NCBI GenBank assembly: GCA_031262835.1
Contig: JAISGY010000036.1
Coordinates: 1 to 42,249, forward strand
Reading direction: 5' to 3'
From: Ruminococcus sp.
GTDB lineage: Bacteria; Bacillota; Clostridia; Oscillospirales; Ruminococcaceae
DNA length: 42,249 nt
Part shown: piece by piece, positions 1-8,488 of the stretch
Position numbering within the stretch: the stretch's first letter is position 1
Layout: each line of letters begins with the position of its first letter
Position numbers and translations under genes: made by a program
The notes under the pieces: generated by a model
Told to the model about the DNA's origin: nothing
Seen by the model: only the letters and a program-made list of their open reading frames with translations
The model's database searches: none

Positions 1-60
1 CTTTTCATATCTCTTGTTGTGTTTGGGGGTGGTGGTTGTCGTGCCAGTCGGGTCTTGCGT

Positions 61-95
61 TGGCCCCCCCCCCCCGCCCCCCCCCCCGTTCCCCC
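61..95. repeat. C-homopolymer patch downstream of rplA
   Basis: Two long cytosine runs (12 at 64-75 and 11 at 77-87), split by one G, are followed by GTT and five more C just past the rplA stop. On the rplA-sense strand this reads as G-runs able to form a quadruplex, followed by a C-rich, G-poor stretch (positions 60 down to 20). rplJ would normally lie beyond, but no L10-leader-like structure or ORF can be supported in 1-95. The run sits near the window edge, so its exact length may be unreliable. Confidence 0.6.
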
Positions 96-791
96 TTATA
101 CCCCGTATTTAATCGTAGAAACAGGAATACCAACGCCCATGGTTGACGCAACCGTGCAGGAGCGGAAGTATGCGCCCTTCGCCGCCGCCGGCTTTGCCTT
201 CGTTACAGCGGTAAGGAGGGTGTCGAAGTTTTCTTCGAGCTTGTCTGCGCCGAAACTAACCTTGCCGATGGGGCAGTGAATGATATTTGTTTTATCAAGG
301 CGGTATTCGATTTTACCCGCTTTTGCCTCTGAAACAGCCTTCGCAACGTCGGGGGAAACTGTTCCCGCCTTCGGGTTCGGCATGAGACCGCGGGGACCGA
401 GGATTTTACCGAGACGGCCGACAAGACCCATCATATCGGGAGAAGCAATTACAACTTCAAAATCCATCCAGCCTTCTTTTTGGATGCGCTCCGCCATGTC
501 TTCAGCACCGACATAGTCAGCACCTGCGGCAAGAGCGGCGTCTCTCTTGTCTTCTTTGCAGAAAACGAGTACGCGAACGTTACGTCCTGTGCCGTTCGGG
601 AGGACAACTGCGCCGCGGACTTGTTGGTCAGCGTGGCGGGAGTCAACGCCGAGACGGATGTGTACTTCGACTGTTTCGTCAAATTTTGCAGTCGCGCCTG
701 TGCAAGCGAGAGCGAGCGCGTCTTTTGAGTCGTATTGTTTCGTTTTATCTATATTTTTTGCGGCATTATTATACTTTTTTCCGTGTTTCAT
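96..791 (-). CDS. rplA: 50S ribosomal protein L1
   Basis: L1 binds 23S rRNA to form the mobile L1 stalk near the ribosomal E site, and in many bacteria it represses its own operon. The 231-residue product is full length. It carries the L1 signature around residues 131-145 ([15 protein letters not shown]) and the usual N-terminal KKYNNAAK-type region. A strong Shine-Dalgarno sequence (AAGGAGGAG) lies 7-8 bases before the ATG at 791. The gene is last of five in the window in the conserved order rpmG-secE-nusG-rplK-rplA; rplJ and rplL would follow outside the window. The start and identity are secure. Confidence 0.97.
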   Translation of the reverse strand: MKHGKKYNNAAKNIDKTKQYDSKDALALACTGATAKFDETVEVHIRLGVDSRHADQQVRGAVVLPNGTGRNVRVLVFCKEDKRDAALAAGADYVGAEDMAERIQKEGWMDFEVVIASPDMMGLVGRLGKILGPRGLMPNPKAGTVSPDVAKAVSEAKAGKIEYRLDKTNIIHCPIGKVSFGADKLEENFDTLLTAVTKAKPAAAKGAYFRSCTVASTMGVGIPVSTIKYGV

Positions 792-805
792 TTAAAAGCT
801 CCTCC

Positions 806-1231
806 TTAGTCCACAACCGTAACGCCCATAGAGCGAGCGGTACCGGCTATCATACTCATTGCGGTTTCAACGGTCGCCGCGTTAAGGTCCGGCATCTTCT
901 GCTCGGCGATTTTGCGGATCTGTTCCTTGGTAATTTTACCAACCTTGGTCTTGTTAGGAACGCCCGAGCCGGATTCGATACCGATTGCCTTTTTAATGAG
1001 GACAGCAGCCGGAGGGGTTTTTGTGATAAAACTGAAAGAACGGTCGGCATAAACGGTAATAACTACCGGGATAATGAGACCGATGTCGTTTTTTGTGCGC
1101 TCGTTGAATTCTTTTGTGAACGCCATGATGTTAACGCCGTGCTGACCGAGAGCCGGTCCTACAGGGGGGGCGGGAGTAGCCTTGCCCGCGTTGATTTGAA
1201 GCTTTATATAGCCTGTAACTTTAGAAGCCAT
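806..1231 (-). CDS. rplK: 50S ribosomal protein L11
   Basis: L11 forms part of the GTPase-associated centre of the 50S subunit and contacts EF-G and the stringent factor RelA. The start is placed at 1231, giving [12 protein letters not shown] and 141 residues, the usual family length. GGAGTG lies about 9 bases before this ATG. A longer frame reaching 1288 would add 19 residues foreign to the family and lacks a ribosome site. The conserved [19 protein letters not shown] segment and the C-terminal GTARSMG motif are present. It lies 14 bases upstream of rplA and is surely cotranscribed with it. Confidence 0.97.
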   Translation of the reverse strand: MASKVTGYIKLQINAGKATPAPPVGPALGQHGVNIMAFTKEFNERTKNDIGLIIPVVITVYADRSFSFITKTPPAAVLIKKAIGIESGSGVPNKTKVGKITKEQIRKIAEQKMPDLNAATVETAMSMIAGTARSMGVTVVD

Positions 1232-1322
1232 TTTTATTTTCACTCCGATTATTAAGAGAAGTTTTTTAAAAGAAAAGGAAATTCGCAATCGGCAAAATTA
1301 ACACGCCGCACAACCCTGCGTT

Positions 1323-1357
1323 CTGTACTCTGTACTCTCGCCTCTGTACTCTGTTAG
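1323..1357. repeat. Five-unit heptamer repeat at the nusG 3' end
   Basis: Five consecutive 7-base units read CTGTACT, CTGTACT, CTCGCCT, CTGTACT, CTGTTAG on the plus strand. Three are identical. The last unit contains the nusG stop codon (TTA at 1354-1356 on the plus strand). The repeat therefore fills most of the transcribed spacer between nusG and rplK. No stable hairpin is evident in it. Confidence 0.8.
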
Positions 1358-1896
1358 TCGACTCTGGACAACGAATGGACGGGAGTTGTAATATCTGTGT
1401 TTTTGCCGAACATGGGGATGCTTATAACGGCGGTGCCGTCTTCGCGGTCGATTGAGGTAACGGTACCTGTCCAGCCCTCCATTGAGCCGGAATTGATCTT
1501 GACGAGGTCGCCCTGTTTGAAGCCGATTTCGATTTTTGCAGCGGCAGGTTCGGTGCGCCCGAGACCCATTGCCTCGACTTCGGCGGGGGTTAAAGGGATA
1601 GGCTTGTTGGAAGAAGGGGAAACAAAGCCGGTAACGCCGCGAGTGTTGCGGACGATATACCAAGTTTCGTCGGTTACAATCATCTTAACCATGACGTAAC
1701 CGGGGAAGACTTTGCGTTCGTGTTCTTTAACAACGCCTTTATCGGTAGTTTCGGTAACGGTTTCGGTTGGGACTTTGACATCGGTGATGAGTTCCTTGAG
1801 ATCATCGCGGTTTTCAACCGTTTTTTGGATATTGCCGGCAACCTTATTTTCGTAGCCGGAATAGGTGTGGACAACGTACCATTGCGGAACAGTCAT
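1354..1896 (-). CDS. nusG: Transcription termination/antitermination protein NusG
   Basis: NusG binds RNA polymerase through its N-terminal NGN domain, affects pausing and Rho-dependent termination, and links transcription to the ribosome through its KOW domain. The 180-residue product starts MTVPQWYVVHTYSGYE, a typical NGN start, and contains FPGYVMVKM near residue 64. The C-terminal KOW motif (FKQGDLVKI then GWTGTV) begins around residue 125. GGAGT precedes the ATG at 1896. It follows secE by 27 bases, the standard bacterial order. Length and motifs leave little doubt. Confidence 0.97.
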   Translation of the reverse strand: MTVPQWYVVHTYSGYENKVAGNIQKTVENRDDLKELITDVKVPTETVTETTDKGVVKEHERKVFPGYVMVKMIVTDETWYIVRNTRGVTGFVSPSSNKPIPLTPAEVEAMGLGRTEPAAAKIEIGFKQGDLVKINSGSMEGWTGTVTSIDREDGTAVISIPMFGKNTDITTPVHSLSRVD

Positions 1897-1923
1897 ATAA
1901 ACTCCGATAATTAGTAATTTTTG

Positions 1924-2244
1924 TTATGCCGCAGGGTTGTTCGTCACCATAAGGGCGAAGAGTGCGGCGAGTCCGGAGTCGATACCCCAGATTATGAGAC
2001 CGTAAGCAACCATACAAACCATGACAACGGTTGTGTTGTGTACGACCTTTTCGCGGGAAGGCCACACGACCTTTTTAAGCTCGGAACGAAGGTCTTTAAG
2101 GTATTTAACTACCCTGTTCTGCTTTTTCCCGGCGGGTTTACCGCTTTTTTTAGCCTTCACCTTGTCAGCTGCAATATCATCGGCTTGTTTTTTCGCCGTT
2201 TCTACTGCTTTACTAAAGGCGGACTTGGGTTTTTTATCTGCCAT
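1924..2244 (-). CDS. secE: Preprotein translocase subunit SecE
   Basis: SecE clamps the SecY channel of the general protein export machinery in the cytoplasmic membrane. The 106-residue product has a Lys/Ala-rich cytoplasmic extension of about 40 residues. It then shows the conserved amphipathic segment (YLKDLRSELKKVVWPSR) and one C-terminal membrane helix (VVMVCMVAYGLIIWG). This is the short single-helix Gram-positive form with an added N-terminal tail. AAGGTG lies about 11 bases before the ATG. It sits between rpmG and nusG. Confidence 0.96.
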   Translation of the reverse strand: MADKKPKSAFSKAVETAKKQADDIAADKVKAKKSGKPAGKKQNRVVKYLKDLRSELKKVVWPSREKVVHNTTVVMVCMVAYGLIIWGIDSGLAALFALMVTNNPAA

Positions 2245-2265
2245 TTTTCGACTGCACCTTCTACG

Positions 2266-2415
2266 CTATTTTGTTTCTTTGTGAGCGGTATGCTTTCTGC
2301 AACGCGGGCAGTATTTGGACATTTCAAGTCTGTCGGGATCGTTCTTCTTGTTCTTCTTTGTGTTGTAGTTGCGTTCCTTGCACTCTGTACAAGATAATGT
2401 TATCTTGTTTCTCAT
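2266..2415 (-). CDS. rpmG: 50S ribosomal protein L33
   Basis: This 49-codon gene was found by reading the minus strand. The product begins [17 protein letters not shown] and ends KHTAHKETK. Two CxxC pairs (CTEC, CPRC) show it is the zinc-binding form of L33, which sits near the E site of the 50S subunit. A near-perfect ribosome site (AAGGAGGTG) precedes the ATG at 2415. It is the first gene of the secE-nusG-rplK-rplA operon and lies just below a strong promoter. The length equals the family norm. Confidence 0.95.
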   Translation of the reverse strand: MRNKITLSCTECKERNYNTKKNKKNDPDRLEMSKYCPRCRKHTAHKETK

Positions 2416-2463
2416 ACCTTTATCGGCACCTCCTTAAAATGATTGCCTTCCTCGATGCGCACT

Positions 2464-2484
2464 AAAAAAGACCTCGCATGAGGT
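2464..2484 (-). promoter_or_regulatory. Hairpin plus U-run at the predicted 5' end of the rpmG mRNA
   Basis: The arms ACCTC and GAGGT (2484-2480 and 2475-2471 on the minus strand) enclose the loop ATGC and are followed by C and six T. The predicted start of transcription (about 2484) is at the first stem base, so the RNA would begin with this hairpin. The stem is only 5 bp, so it may be a 5'-stabilising hairpin or a weak attenuator rather than an efficient terminator. Confidence 0.45.
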
Positions 2485-2490
2485 ATAATT

Positions 2491-2519
2491 ATTCTAACAT
2501 ATTAAAAGTACAATGTCAA
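2491..2519 (-). promoter_or_regulatory. Sigma-A promoter of the rpmG-secE-nusG-rplK-rplA operon
   Basis: Reading the minus strand, a perfect -35 TTGACA (2519-2514) is separated by 17 bases from TAGAAT (2496-2491). Transcription should start near 2484, about 70 bases before the rpmG start codon. No other promoter as good is visible before rplA, so this probably drives the whole ribosomal/secretion operon. Confidence 0.85.
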
Positions 2520-2572
2520 GCTAATTACTTAAAATTAATAAAAAATTCATAATTAAATTTATGTAAAAGATA

Positions 2573-2601
2573 TTGAAATTATAAATATTATATGGTATAA
2601 T
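2573..2601 (+). promoter_or_regulatory. Sigma-A promoter of the cardiolipin synthase gene
   Basis: TTGAAA (2573-2578), a 17-base spacer and TATAAT (2596-2601) are present, with a TG extension just before the -10 (TGGTATAAT). The predicted start near 2608 gives a leader of about 24 bases. It is divergent from the rpmG promoter, with about 50 bases between the two -35 boxes. Confidence 0.8.
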
Positions 2602-2631
2602 ACATACAAGAAAAATGGGGAAAATTAAGGT

Positions 2632-4206
2632 ATGAACAAATTTTGGCGTGTCGTTTTTTCGCGAAAAATAATAATATTTCTGCTGCTGCTGCTCCAAATC
2701 GGTATTCTTGCCGCCGGGCTCATATTTCTTGAGGCGTATACCGAAGTCGTTTATGCGTCGCTTGAGATAATATCGGCAGTCGTTGCGATTAGGATTATCA
2801 GTTCCGACGATAACCCTGCGTATAAACTTGCGTGGATATTACCGATTTTAGTCATACCGATTTTCGGTACGGCGGTTTACCTTTTCTACAAATCGCAAGC
2901 GGGCGTAAAAATTCTCAAGAAAAACGCCGTCAGCCAAAAACACAATGCCGCTCCTCTTCTTCCCCAGTCAGAGGACGTTTTAGCTGAAATTGACGGGCTG
3001 TCGGAAGCCTTTTTCGGGCTGTGTTCGTACATGAAAAACTACGGGGGATTTCCTGTTTATAAGAATGATACGGCGGATTATCTGTCTTCCGGAGAGGAAT
3101 TTTTCGATCGGTTTTTAGAGGATATAAACGCCGCCGAGAAGTTTATTCTGCTTGAGTTTTTCATTGTTGACGACGGGTTAATGTGGGAGACGATTTTAGC
3201 CGTTTTACGCGAGAAAGCCGGAAACGGCGTCGCTGTTAAGATAATGTATGACGGCATGGGCTCGCAGATGGGGCTGCCGTCGGGGTATGAAAAAAAGCTT
3301 CGGTCATTCGGGCTTGAGTGTAAAGTTTTTAACCCCGTGCGCCCGCTTGTTTCTTCTATCCAGAATAACCGCGACCACCGAAAGATTGCAGTTATTGACG
3401 GAACTGTTGCTTATACCGGTGGGATTAATCTTGCCGACGAATATATCAATAAGCGCGAACTTTACGGGCACTGGAAAGACACCGCCGTGCGGGTTACAGG
3501 CGAGGCTGTGTGGAGCTTTACGGTTATGTTTTTCGAGCTCTGGAATATTGCTTCAATGGAGCCGAAAACCGCGCAGATAATTGAGCAAAACCCCGAAATG
3601 CTGATGCGTCAGACCAACAGTTATCGTGCTGAAAAATCACCCGAAGAGCCGCCTGAAAGCGGGTTTGTGCTGCCGTTTTCGGACTCGCCGATTGATGATG
3701 AACACATTGCGGAGTCCGCTTATATTGACATGATAAGCCGCGCTAATAAATATGTCTATATAAGCACGCCGTATCTTGTCGTTGACAGCGATATGTTAAA
3801 GACGCTTGCCTACACCGCAAAGAGGGGCGTTGACGTGCGGATTTTAACCCCGAAGATTCAGGATAAGCCGTATATGCAGATTTTGGGGCGGTCGTATTAC
3901 AAGGGCTTAATCGAAAACGGCGTGAGGATTTATGAGTACACGCCCGGATTTAACCACGCGAAAATTTTAGTTGCGGACGACAGGATAGCCGAAGTCGGGT
4001 CGGTTAACTTCGACTTCCGCAGTCTGTATCTGCATTTTGAATGTGCGGCGATTCTCTTTATGTGCCCGGCGATAACGCGGATTAAGCAGGATATGCTCGA
4101 CACATTTGCGGTTTCGGAAGAAATTAATCTTGACAAATTAAAAACCTACTCCCTGCCGCGACGAACCGCCGGAAGGATTCTAAAACTCTTCGCACCGCTG
4201 CTTTAA
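2632..4206 (+). CDS. cls: Cardiolipin synthase (phospholipase D family)
   Basis: The enzyme condenses two phosphatidylglycerol molecules (or related donors) into cardiolipin and glycerol at the membrane. The 524-residue product has hydrophobic N-terminal segments (about residues 10-90, including FLLLLLQIGILAAGLIFL) and two HKD catalytic motifs. These are H249-R-K-x4-D with GGIN downstream, and H442-A-K-x4-D followed by GSVNFDFRS. Two HKD motifs, N-terminal membrane helices and a length near 500 are typical of bacterial Cls. AAGG sits just before the ATG, a weak but usable ribosome site. It appears to be transcribed alone, divergent from rpmG. Confidence 0.92.
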   Translation: MNKFWRVVFSRKIIIFLLLLLQIGILAAGLIFLEAYTEVVYASLEIISAVVAIRIISSDDNPAYKLAWILPILVIPIFGTAVYLFYKSQAGVKILKKNAVSQKHNAAPLLPQSEDVLAEIDGLSEAFFGLCSYMKNYGGFPVYKNDTADYLSSGEEFFDRFLEDINAAEKFILLEFFIVDDGLMWETILAVLREKAGNGVAVKIMYDGMGSQMGLPSGYEKKLRSFGLECKVFNPVRPLVSSIQNNRDHRKIAVIDGTVAYTGGINLADEYINKRELYGHWKDTAVRVTGEAVWSFTVMFFELWNIASMEPKTAQIIEQNPEMLMRQTNSYRAEKSPEEPPESGFVLPFSDSPIDDEHIAESAYIDMISRANKYVYISTPYLVVDSDMLKTLAYTAKRGVDVRILTPKIQDKPYMQILGRSYYKGLIENGVRIYEYTPGFNHAKILVADDRIAEVGSVNFDFRSLYLHFECAAILFMCPAITRIKQDMLDTFAVSEEINLDKLKTYSLPRRTAGRILKLFAPLL

Positions 4207-4207
4207 T

Positions 4208-4236
4208 GAATAAAATGCCTGTTCCTCCCATATATA
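4208..4236 (+). promoter_or_regulatory. Possible mother-cell (sigma-E/K type) promoter for the LysM/GH18 gene
   Basis: GAATAAA (4208-4214) and CATATATA (4229-4236) are 14 bases apart. They resemble the sigma-E consensus (KMATATT, 14-15, CATACAHT), with five of seven and six of eight positions matching. The -10 also resembles the CATA-type box of sigma-K promoters. Expression in the mother cell would suit a cortex-lytic enzyme. The match is imperfect, so this is only a candidate. Confidence 0.35.
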
Positions 4237-4259
4237 TTAGTACATATATGCGGGAGGAA
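4222..4259 (+). promoter_or_regulatory. Inverted repeat containing the Shine-Dalgarno site of the LysM/GH18 gene
   Basis: TTCCTCCC (4222-4229) pairs perfectly with GGGAGGAA (4252-4259), and AT-rich inner arms extend the stem after a 2-base bulge. The right arm is the ribosome site, 10-12 bases before the ATG at 4270. In a transcript that includes both arms the ribosome site would be hidden. In one starting at the candidate sigma-E promoter (start about 4243) the left arm would be absent and the site free. Confidence 0.6.
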
Positions 4260-4269
4260 TAACCATTTT

Positions 4270-5610
4270 ATGCAAATTCATGTAGTTGAACCCGGCGACA
4301 CATTATCATATTTATCAAGCACATACGGCTTGCCCATCAGCAAAATCATGTCGGACAACAACCTATCCGACCCGTCCGCAATCTCAGTCGGGCAGGCACT
4401 CCTTATCGCAAAACCTGTCGTCTCCGATACCGTCAGAGCGGGCGACGATATATATGCCATCGCGGCGCGAAACCATGTTGAGGTTACGACGCTGCTTCAA
4501 AATAACCCCGAATTCGCGAACAGACAGCCGCGAGCAGGCGAGACCATTGCGCTTGACTACGGGGAGCCGAAGAACAACAGCCTTGCCGTCTTGGGTTATA
4601 CTTACGATTATATTGATATTAATGTGCTCCGCGCCGCGCTTCCGTACATGACCTATGTCGCCGTTTTCGGTTACGGATTTACTTCGACGGGCGAGGTTAC
4701 GGAGGTTAACGACGCGAAAATAATCGAGGAGGCGCATCTTCGCGGCGTGAAGGTTCTGCTTTCAATTACGACAATAACCGATTCCGGCGCGTTCGACAAC
4801 CCCTACACAGAGCTTCTTCTCTCCCAGCCCGACTTCACCGACCGCGTAATCAACCGCATGATGGCAATTATTACCGAAAAGGGCGCAGACGGGCTCGATA
4901 TTGACATGGAATATGTCCCCCCGAACAGCAAGGATGGGTTTGTCAGGTTCGTACGTCGTGCCGCGGAAGCCTGTCACGCACGCGGGTATCTGTTGAATGT
5001 CGCAGTCGCGCCGAAAAATTACGTCGAACAGCCGGGCGTGCTTTACGAAGCGCACGATTACAGGGAGATCGGGCGGTACGCGGATACCGTGTTTTTGATG
5101 ACCTACGAATGGGGCTATAAATACGGTACGCCGATGGCTGTTGCACCGCTGCCGAATGTTCGCCGCGTTCTCGAATACGCTCTCACGGAAATCCCCGCCT
5201 CAAAAATTATCCTCGGGATACCGAATTACGGTTACGATTGGAAATTGCCGTTTGTACAGGGCGAAACAGTTGCAGAATCCCTTTCAAATGTTGTCGCCGC
5301 CGCTCGCGCAAAGCAGATGAACACGGAAATTCTCTTTGACGCGGTTTCCGCCTCGCCGTTTTACTATTATAATGTCGCGAAAAGTACGCTTGACCCGGGA
5401 TTTTCCCGCGACCCTGTTGGAAACACGCCTGCGCCGTATGCCAACCGCGATTCGCACGTGGTCTGGTTCGAGGACGTTCGGAGCGTACGCGAAAAGTTCT
5501 CCCTTGCGGCTGATAAAGGGATTTACGGCGTCGGGTACTGGTCGCTCATGTATCCGTTTGCGCAGAATTACCTTTATTTGGCGGGGTCCTATAATATAAT
5601 CAAGTTATAA
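4270..5610 (+). CDS. LysM-domain glycoside hydrolase family 18 protein, SleL/YaaH-like
   Basis: The protein is likely an N-acetylglucosaminidase that cuts spore cortex peptidoglycan during germination, the known role of SleL/YaaH. It has two N-terminal LysM repeats (about residues 2-47 and 52-96; the first opens IHVVEPGDTLSYLSSTYG), then a GH18 barrel. The barrel carries the catalytic motif DGLDIDMEYV, with D207, D210, D212 and proton donor E214. The 446-residue length and the absence of a signal peptide match SleL-type spore proteins, which are loaded from the mother cell. It follows cls after a 63-base gap containing a hairpin and a candidate sporulation promoter, and ends in a strong terminator. 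Confidence 0.88.
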   Translation: MQIHVVEPGDTLSYLSSTYGLPISKIMSDNNLSDPSAISVGQALLIAKPVVSDTVRAGDDIYAIAARNHVEVTTLLQNNPEFANRQPRAGETIALDYGEPKNNSLAVLGYTYDYIDINVLRAALPYMTYVAVFGYGFTSTGEVTEVNDAKIIEEAHLRGVKVLLSITTITDSGAFDNPYTELLLSQPDFTDRVINRMMAIITEKGADGLDIDMEYVPPNSKDGFVRFVRRAAEACHARGYLLNVAVAPKNYVEQPGVLYEAHDYREIGRYADTVFLMTYEWGYKYGTPMAVAPLPNVRRVLEYALTEIPASKIILGIPNYGYDWKLPFVQGETVAESLSNVVAAARAKQMNTEILFDAVSASPFYYYNVAKSTLDPGFSRDPVGNTPAPYANRDSHVVWFEDVRSVREKFSLAADKGIYGVGYWSLMYPFAQNYLYLAGSYNIIKL

Positions 5611-5622
5611 ACTGCTCTGATT

Positions 5623-5647
5623 GCCCGCCTTATCGGCGGGCTTTTTT
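5623..5647 (+). terminator. Intrinsic terminator of the LysM/GH18 gene
   Basis: GCCCGCC and GGCGGGC form a 7-bp GC-only stem around TTATC, followed by six T. The right arm, T-run and loop also encode the last residues and stop of the convergent uvrA gene (ending LKKKKARR), so the two 3' ends overlap. There is no T-run on the uvrA side, so it works only for the plus strand. Confidence 0.9.
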
Positions 5648-8482
5648 CTTCTTAAGTGCCTTTTTAAGGTACGCCGCCGTAAACGACTTTTTGTCCTTGG
5701 CAAGCTCCTCCGGCGTACCTTCCGCTATAATTTCGCCGCCGTCGTCGCCGCCGTTCGGACCGAGGTCGATAATCCAGTCGGCGGTTTTTATGACGTCAAG
5801 GTTGTGTTCGATAACAAGAACGGTGTTGCCCGCGTCGGTGAGCTTCGAGAGAACGTCGGTTAGGCGGTGGACATCGGCGGTGTGGAGCCCGGTTGTCGGC
5901 TCGTCCAAGATATACATCGTCTTCCCGGTCGCGCGCTTTGAAAGCTCCGTCGCAAGCTTAACGCGCTGCGCCTCACCGCCGGAGAGGGTTGTCGCAGGCT
6001 GCCCGAGCTTAATATAACCCAAGCCGACTTCCGCAAGGGTCGAAATTTTCCGCAAAATCTTCGGCACGTGTTCAAAAAACACAACCGCCTCGTCAACCGT
6101 CATATCAAGCACGTCCGCAATCGACTTCCCCTTGTAATGCACCTCAAGGGTCTCGCGGTTATAACGCTTCCCGCCGCAGGATTCGCAGGGAACGTAAACG
6201 TCAGGCAGAAAATGCATCTCAATCTTAACAATCCCGTCGCCCTCGCAGGCTTCGCAACGCCCGCCTTTAACGTTAAAGGAGAACCGCCCCGGACCGTAAC
6301 CGCGAATCTTCGCATCATTTGTCGCGGCAAAAATCTCGCGAATGTCGTTCCACACGCCCGTGTAGGTCGCAGGGTTAGAACGCGGCGTCCGCCCTATCGG
6401 CGATTGGTCAATGTCAATTACCTTATCTAAGTTTTCAATCCCCAAGCATTTCCCGAACTTCCCCGCCGTCTCGCGGGCACGGTTAAGATTCTTCCGCAGA
6501 TGCTTGTATATAATTTCGTTGACAAGCGAAGATTTCCCCGAACCCGAAACCCCCGTAACACAGGTAAAAACCCCCAGCGGAATTGTTACATCAATCGACT
6601 TAAGGTTATTTTCTTCGCAGTCGGTAAAAGTTATACTATTTGTATAAGTCCTCCTTGACTTTGGCACGTCAATTGCCTTCCGTCCGGAAAGATACGCGCC
6701 GGTAATGCTCTCTTCGCAGTTTTTTATGTCGTCAATAGTCCCCGCCGCAACAATTTCGCCGCCGTGAATCCCGGCTTTCGGACCTATATCGACAATGTAA
6801 TCGGCGGCGTACATGGTGTCCTCGTCGTGTTCAACAACAATGAGGGTGTTGCCTGCGTCGCGGAGGGCTTTGAGAGCCTCGATAAGCTTTCCGTTGTCGC
6901 GCTGATGAAGCCCGATTGACGGCTCGTCCAAGACGTACAAAACCCCTACGAGTGCAGAGCCTATCTGGGTTGCAAGGCGGATGCGCTGTGCTTCGCCGCC
7001 GGAGAGAGTCGCCGCCGCGCGTGACAGCGTAAGGTACTCGAGTCCCACATTCTGTAAAAACTTGAGCCTTGCGGAAATTTCCTTCGTGATTTTATCTGCA
7101 ATGAGTTTGTCGCGTGCGGAAAGGGTTAAACCGCCGAAAAATTCCGCCGCTTTAGTTACCGACATATGCGTGACTGCGGTGATGTTTTTTTCCCCGACAG
7201 TTACCGCCCTACTAACCGGCTTTAGGCGTTCGCCCAGACAGTCCGGGCAGTTTTCGGACTTCATCAACCCGTTAATTTCTTCCTTAACAAGCTCCGAAGT
7301 TGACCCCGCAAGCTTTCGCTCAAGGTTCGGGATAACCCCTTCAAACTCGCGATAAAAATACCCGCCGCCCCATTCGGGAAGCTTCTCAAATTCGAGCTTT
7401 ACTCCCTTGCTCCCGTACAAAAACACGTCCTGAACAGCCTTCGGGAGCTTTCCGAAGGGAGTATCAAGCGAGATTTTATGCGCCTTCGCAACCCCACGAT
7501 AGTAAATCATCGCGAAGGAATCGGGGTTCAGAGTGTTCCAACCCATCGCCTTAATTGCGCCGTCCGCAATCGAAATGGTCTTGTCCGGGACAATCGCGTC
7601 CGCGTCAATCCGCACAAGCACTCCGAGCCCCGTACAGGTCTCGCACGCGCCGAAAGGATTGTTGAAAGAAAACATTCGCGGTTGGAGTTCAGAGACGGAA
7701 ATCCCGTGTTCAGGACAGGCGTAGGACAGCGAAAAGAGCTGCTCCTCCGCTTTATGAACCTCGTTTTCTTGAATGTCAATGAGAATAAGCCCTTCCGAGA
7801 GCGCGGAGGCGGTCTCAATGCTCTGCGTCAGGCGCGAGCGAATGTCCCCCCGCACCGTAAGCCTGTCAATAACAATCTCGATGTTGTGCTTCTTGTTCTT
7901 TTCGAGTTTAATCTCTTCGGAAAGCTCGAAATAAATTCCATCGGCGCGAACCCTTACAAACCCGGCTTTCCGCGCCTTTTCAAGCACCGAAACGTGCTCG
8001 CCCTTCTTCCCCCTTATAACCGGCGCAAGAAGGATAAATCTGGTTTTTTCGGGGAGCTCGCCAATCTGTTCGGCAATCATATCAGGGGTCTGTTTTCGGA
8101 TTTCACGCCCGCAGACAGGGCAATGCGGCACCCCGACCCTTGCGTACAAAAGCCTTAAGTAGTCGTAAATTTCAGTAACCGTGCCGACGGTTGAACGCGG
8201 ATTTTTGGAGGTTGTCTTCTGGTCAATCGAAATTGCCGGCGAAAGTCCCTCAATAAGGTCGCAGTCGGGTTTCTCCGCAAGTCCCAAAAATTGCCTCGCA
8301 TAGGAGGAAAGACTTTCCATATACCGACGCTGACCGTCCGCATAGATGGTGTCGAAGGCAAGCGAACTCTTCCCCGAGCCCGACACACCCGTCATTACAA
8401 TGAATTTATCGCGCGGAAGGTCGAGGTTAACATTTTTAAGATTATGCTCCCTCGCGCCGCGAATTACAATTTTTTCAATCAT
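5630..8482 (-). CDS. uvrA: Excinuclease ABC subunit A
   Basis: UvrA recognises DNA damage as an ATP-dependent dimer and loads UvrB in nucleotide excision repair. The product has two ABC ATPase modules: Walker [10 protein letters not shown] twice, signature LSGGEAQR twice, Walker B LYVLDEPS and MYILDEPT. It also has zinc-binding CxxC pairs, including CEAC and CESC. The start is placed at 8482 ([18 protein letters not shown]), giving 950 residues. An upstream ATG at 8506 lies inside the promoter spacer and cannot be used from that promoter. There is no ribosome site, and the -10 box ends 6 bases before the ATG, so the mRNA is probably leaderless. Its last codons overlap the terminator of the convergent gene. 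Confidence 0.96.
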   Translation of the reverse strand: MIEKIVIRGAREHNLKNVNLDLPRDKFIVMTGVSGSGKSSLAFDTIYADGQRRYMESLSSYARQFLGLAEKPDCDLIEGLSPAISIDQKTTSKNPRSTVGTVTEIYDYLRLLYARVGVPHCPVCGREIRKQTPDMIAEQIGELPEKTRFILLAPVIRGKKGEHVSVLEKARKAGFVRVRADGIYFELSEEIKLEKNKKHNIEIVIDRLTVRGDIRSRLTQSIETASALSEGLILIDIQENEVHKAEEQLFSLSYACPEHGISVSELQPRMFSFNNPFGACETCTGLGVLVRIDADAIVPDKTISIADGAIKAMGWNTLNPDSFAMIYYRGVAKAHKISLDTPFGKLPKAVQDVFLYGSKGVKLEFEKLPEWGGGYFYREFEGVIPNLERKLAGSTSELVKEEINGLMKSENCPDCLGERLKPVSRAVTVGEKNITAVTHMSVTKAAEFFGGLTLSARDKLIADKITKEISARLKFLQNVGLEYLTLSRAAATLSGGEAQRIRLATQIGSALVGVLYVLDEPSIGLHQRDNGKLIEALKALRDAGNTLIVVEHDEDTMYAADYIVDIGPKAGIHGGEIVAAGTIDDIKNCEESITGAYLSGRKAIDVPKSRRTYTNSITFTDCEENNLKSIDVTIPLGVFTCVTGVSGSGKSSLVNEIIYKHLRKNLNRARETAGKFGKCLGIENLDKVIDIDQSPIGRTPRSNPATYTGVWNDIREIFAATNDAKIRGYGPGRFSFNVKGGRCEACEGDGIVKIEMHFLPDVYVPCESCGGKRYNRETLEVHYKGKSIADVLDMTVDEAVVFFEHVPKILRKISTLAEVGLGYIKLGQPATTLSGGEAQRVKLATELSKRATGKTMYILDEPTTGLHTADVHRLTDVLSKLTDAGNTVLVIEHNLDVIKTADWIIDLGPNGGDDGGEIIAEGTPEELAKDKKSFTAAYLKKALKKKKARR

Positions 8483-8488
8483 ATTAAC

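Noticed and set aside
19-279. Small plus-strand ORF across the C-homopolymer
   Set aside because: Proline-rich low-complexity translation antisense to rplA, no ribosome site, depends on homopolymer length.
686-1255. 189-residue plus-strand ORF opposite rplK and the rplA start
   Set aside because: Shadow of ribosomal genes; no family resemblance and no promoter or ribosome site.
7478-8158. 226-residue ORF opposite uvrA
   Set aside because: Lies entirely antisense to conserved uvrA coding sequence with Arg/Asn-rich shadow composition.
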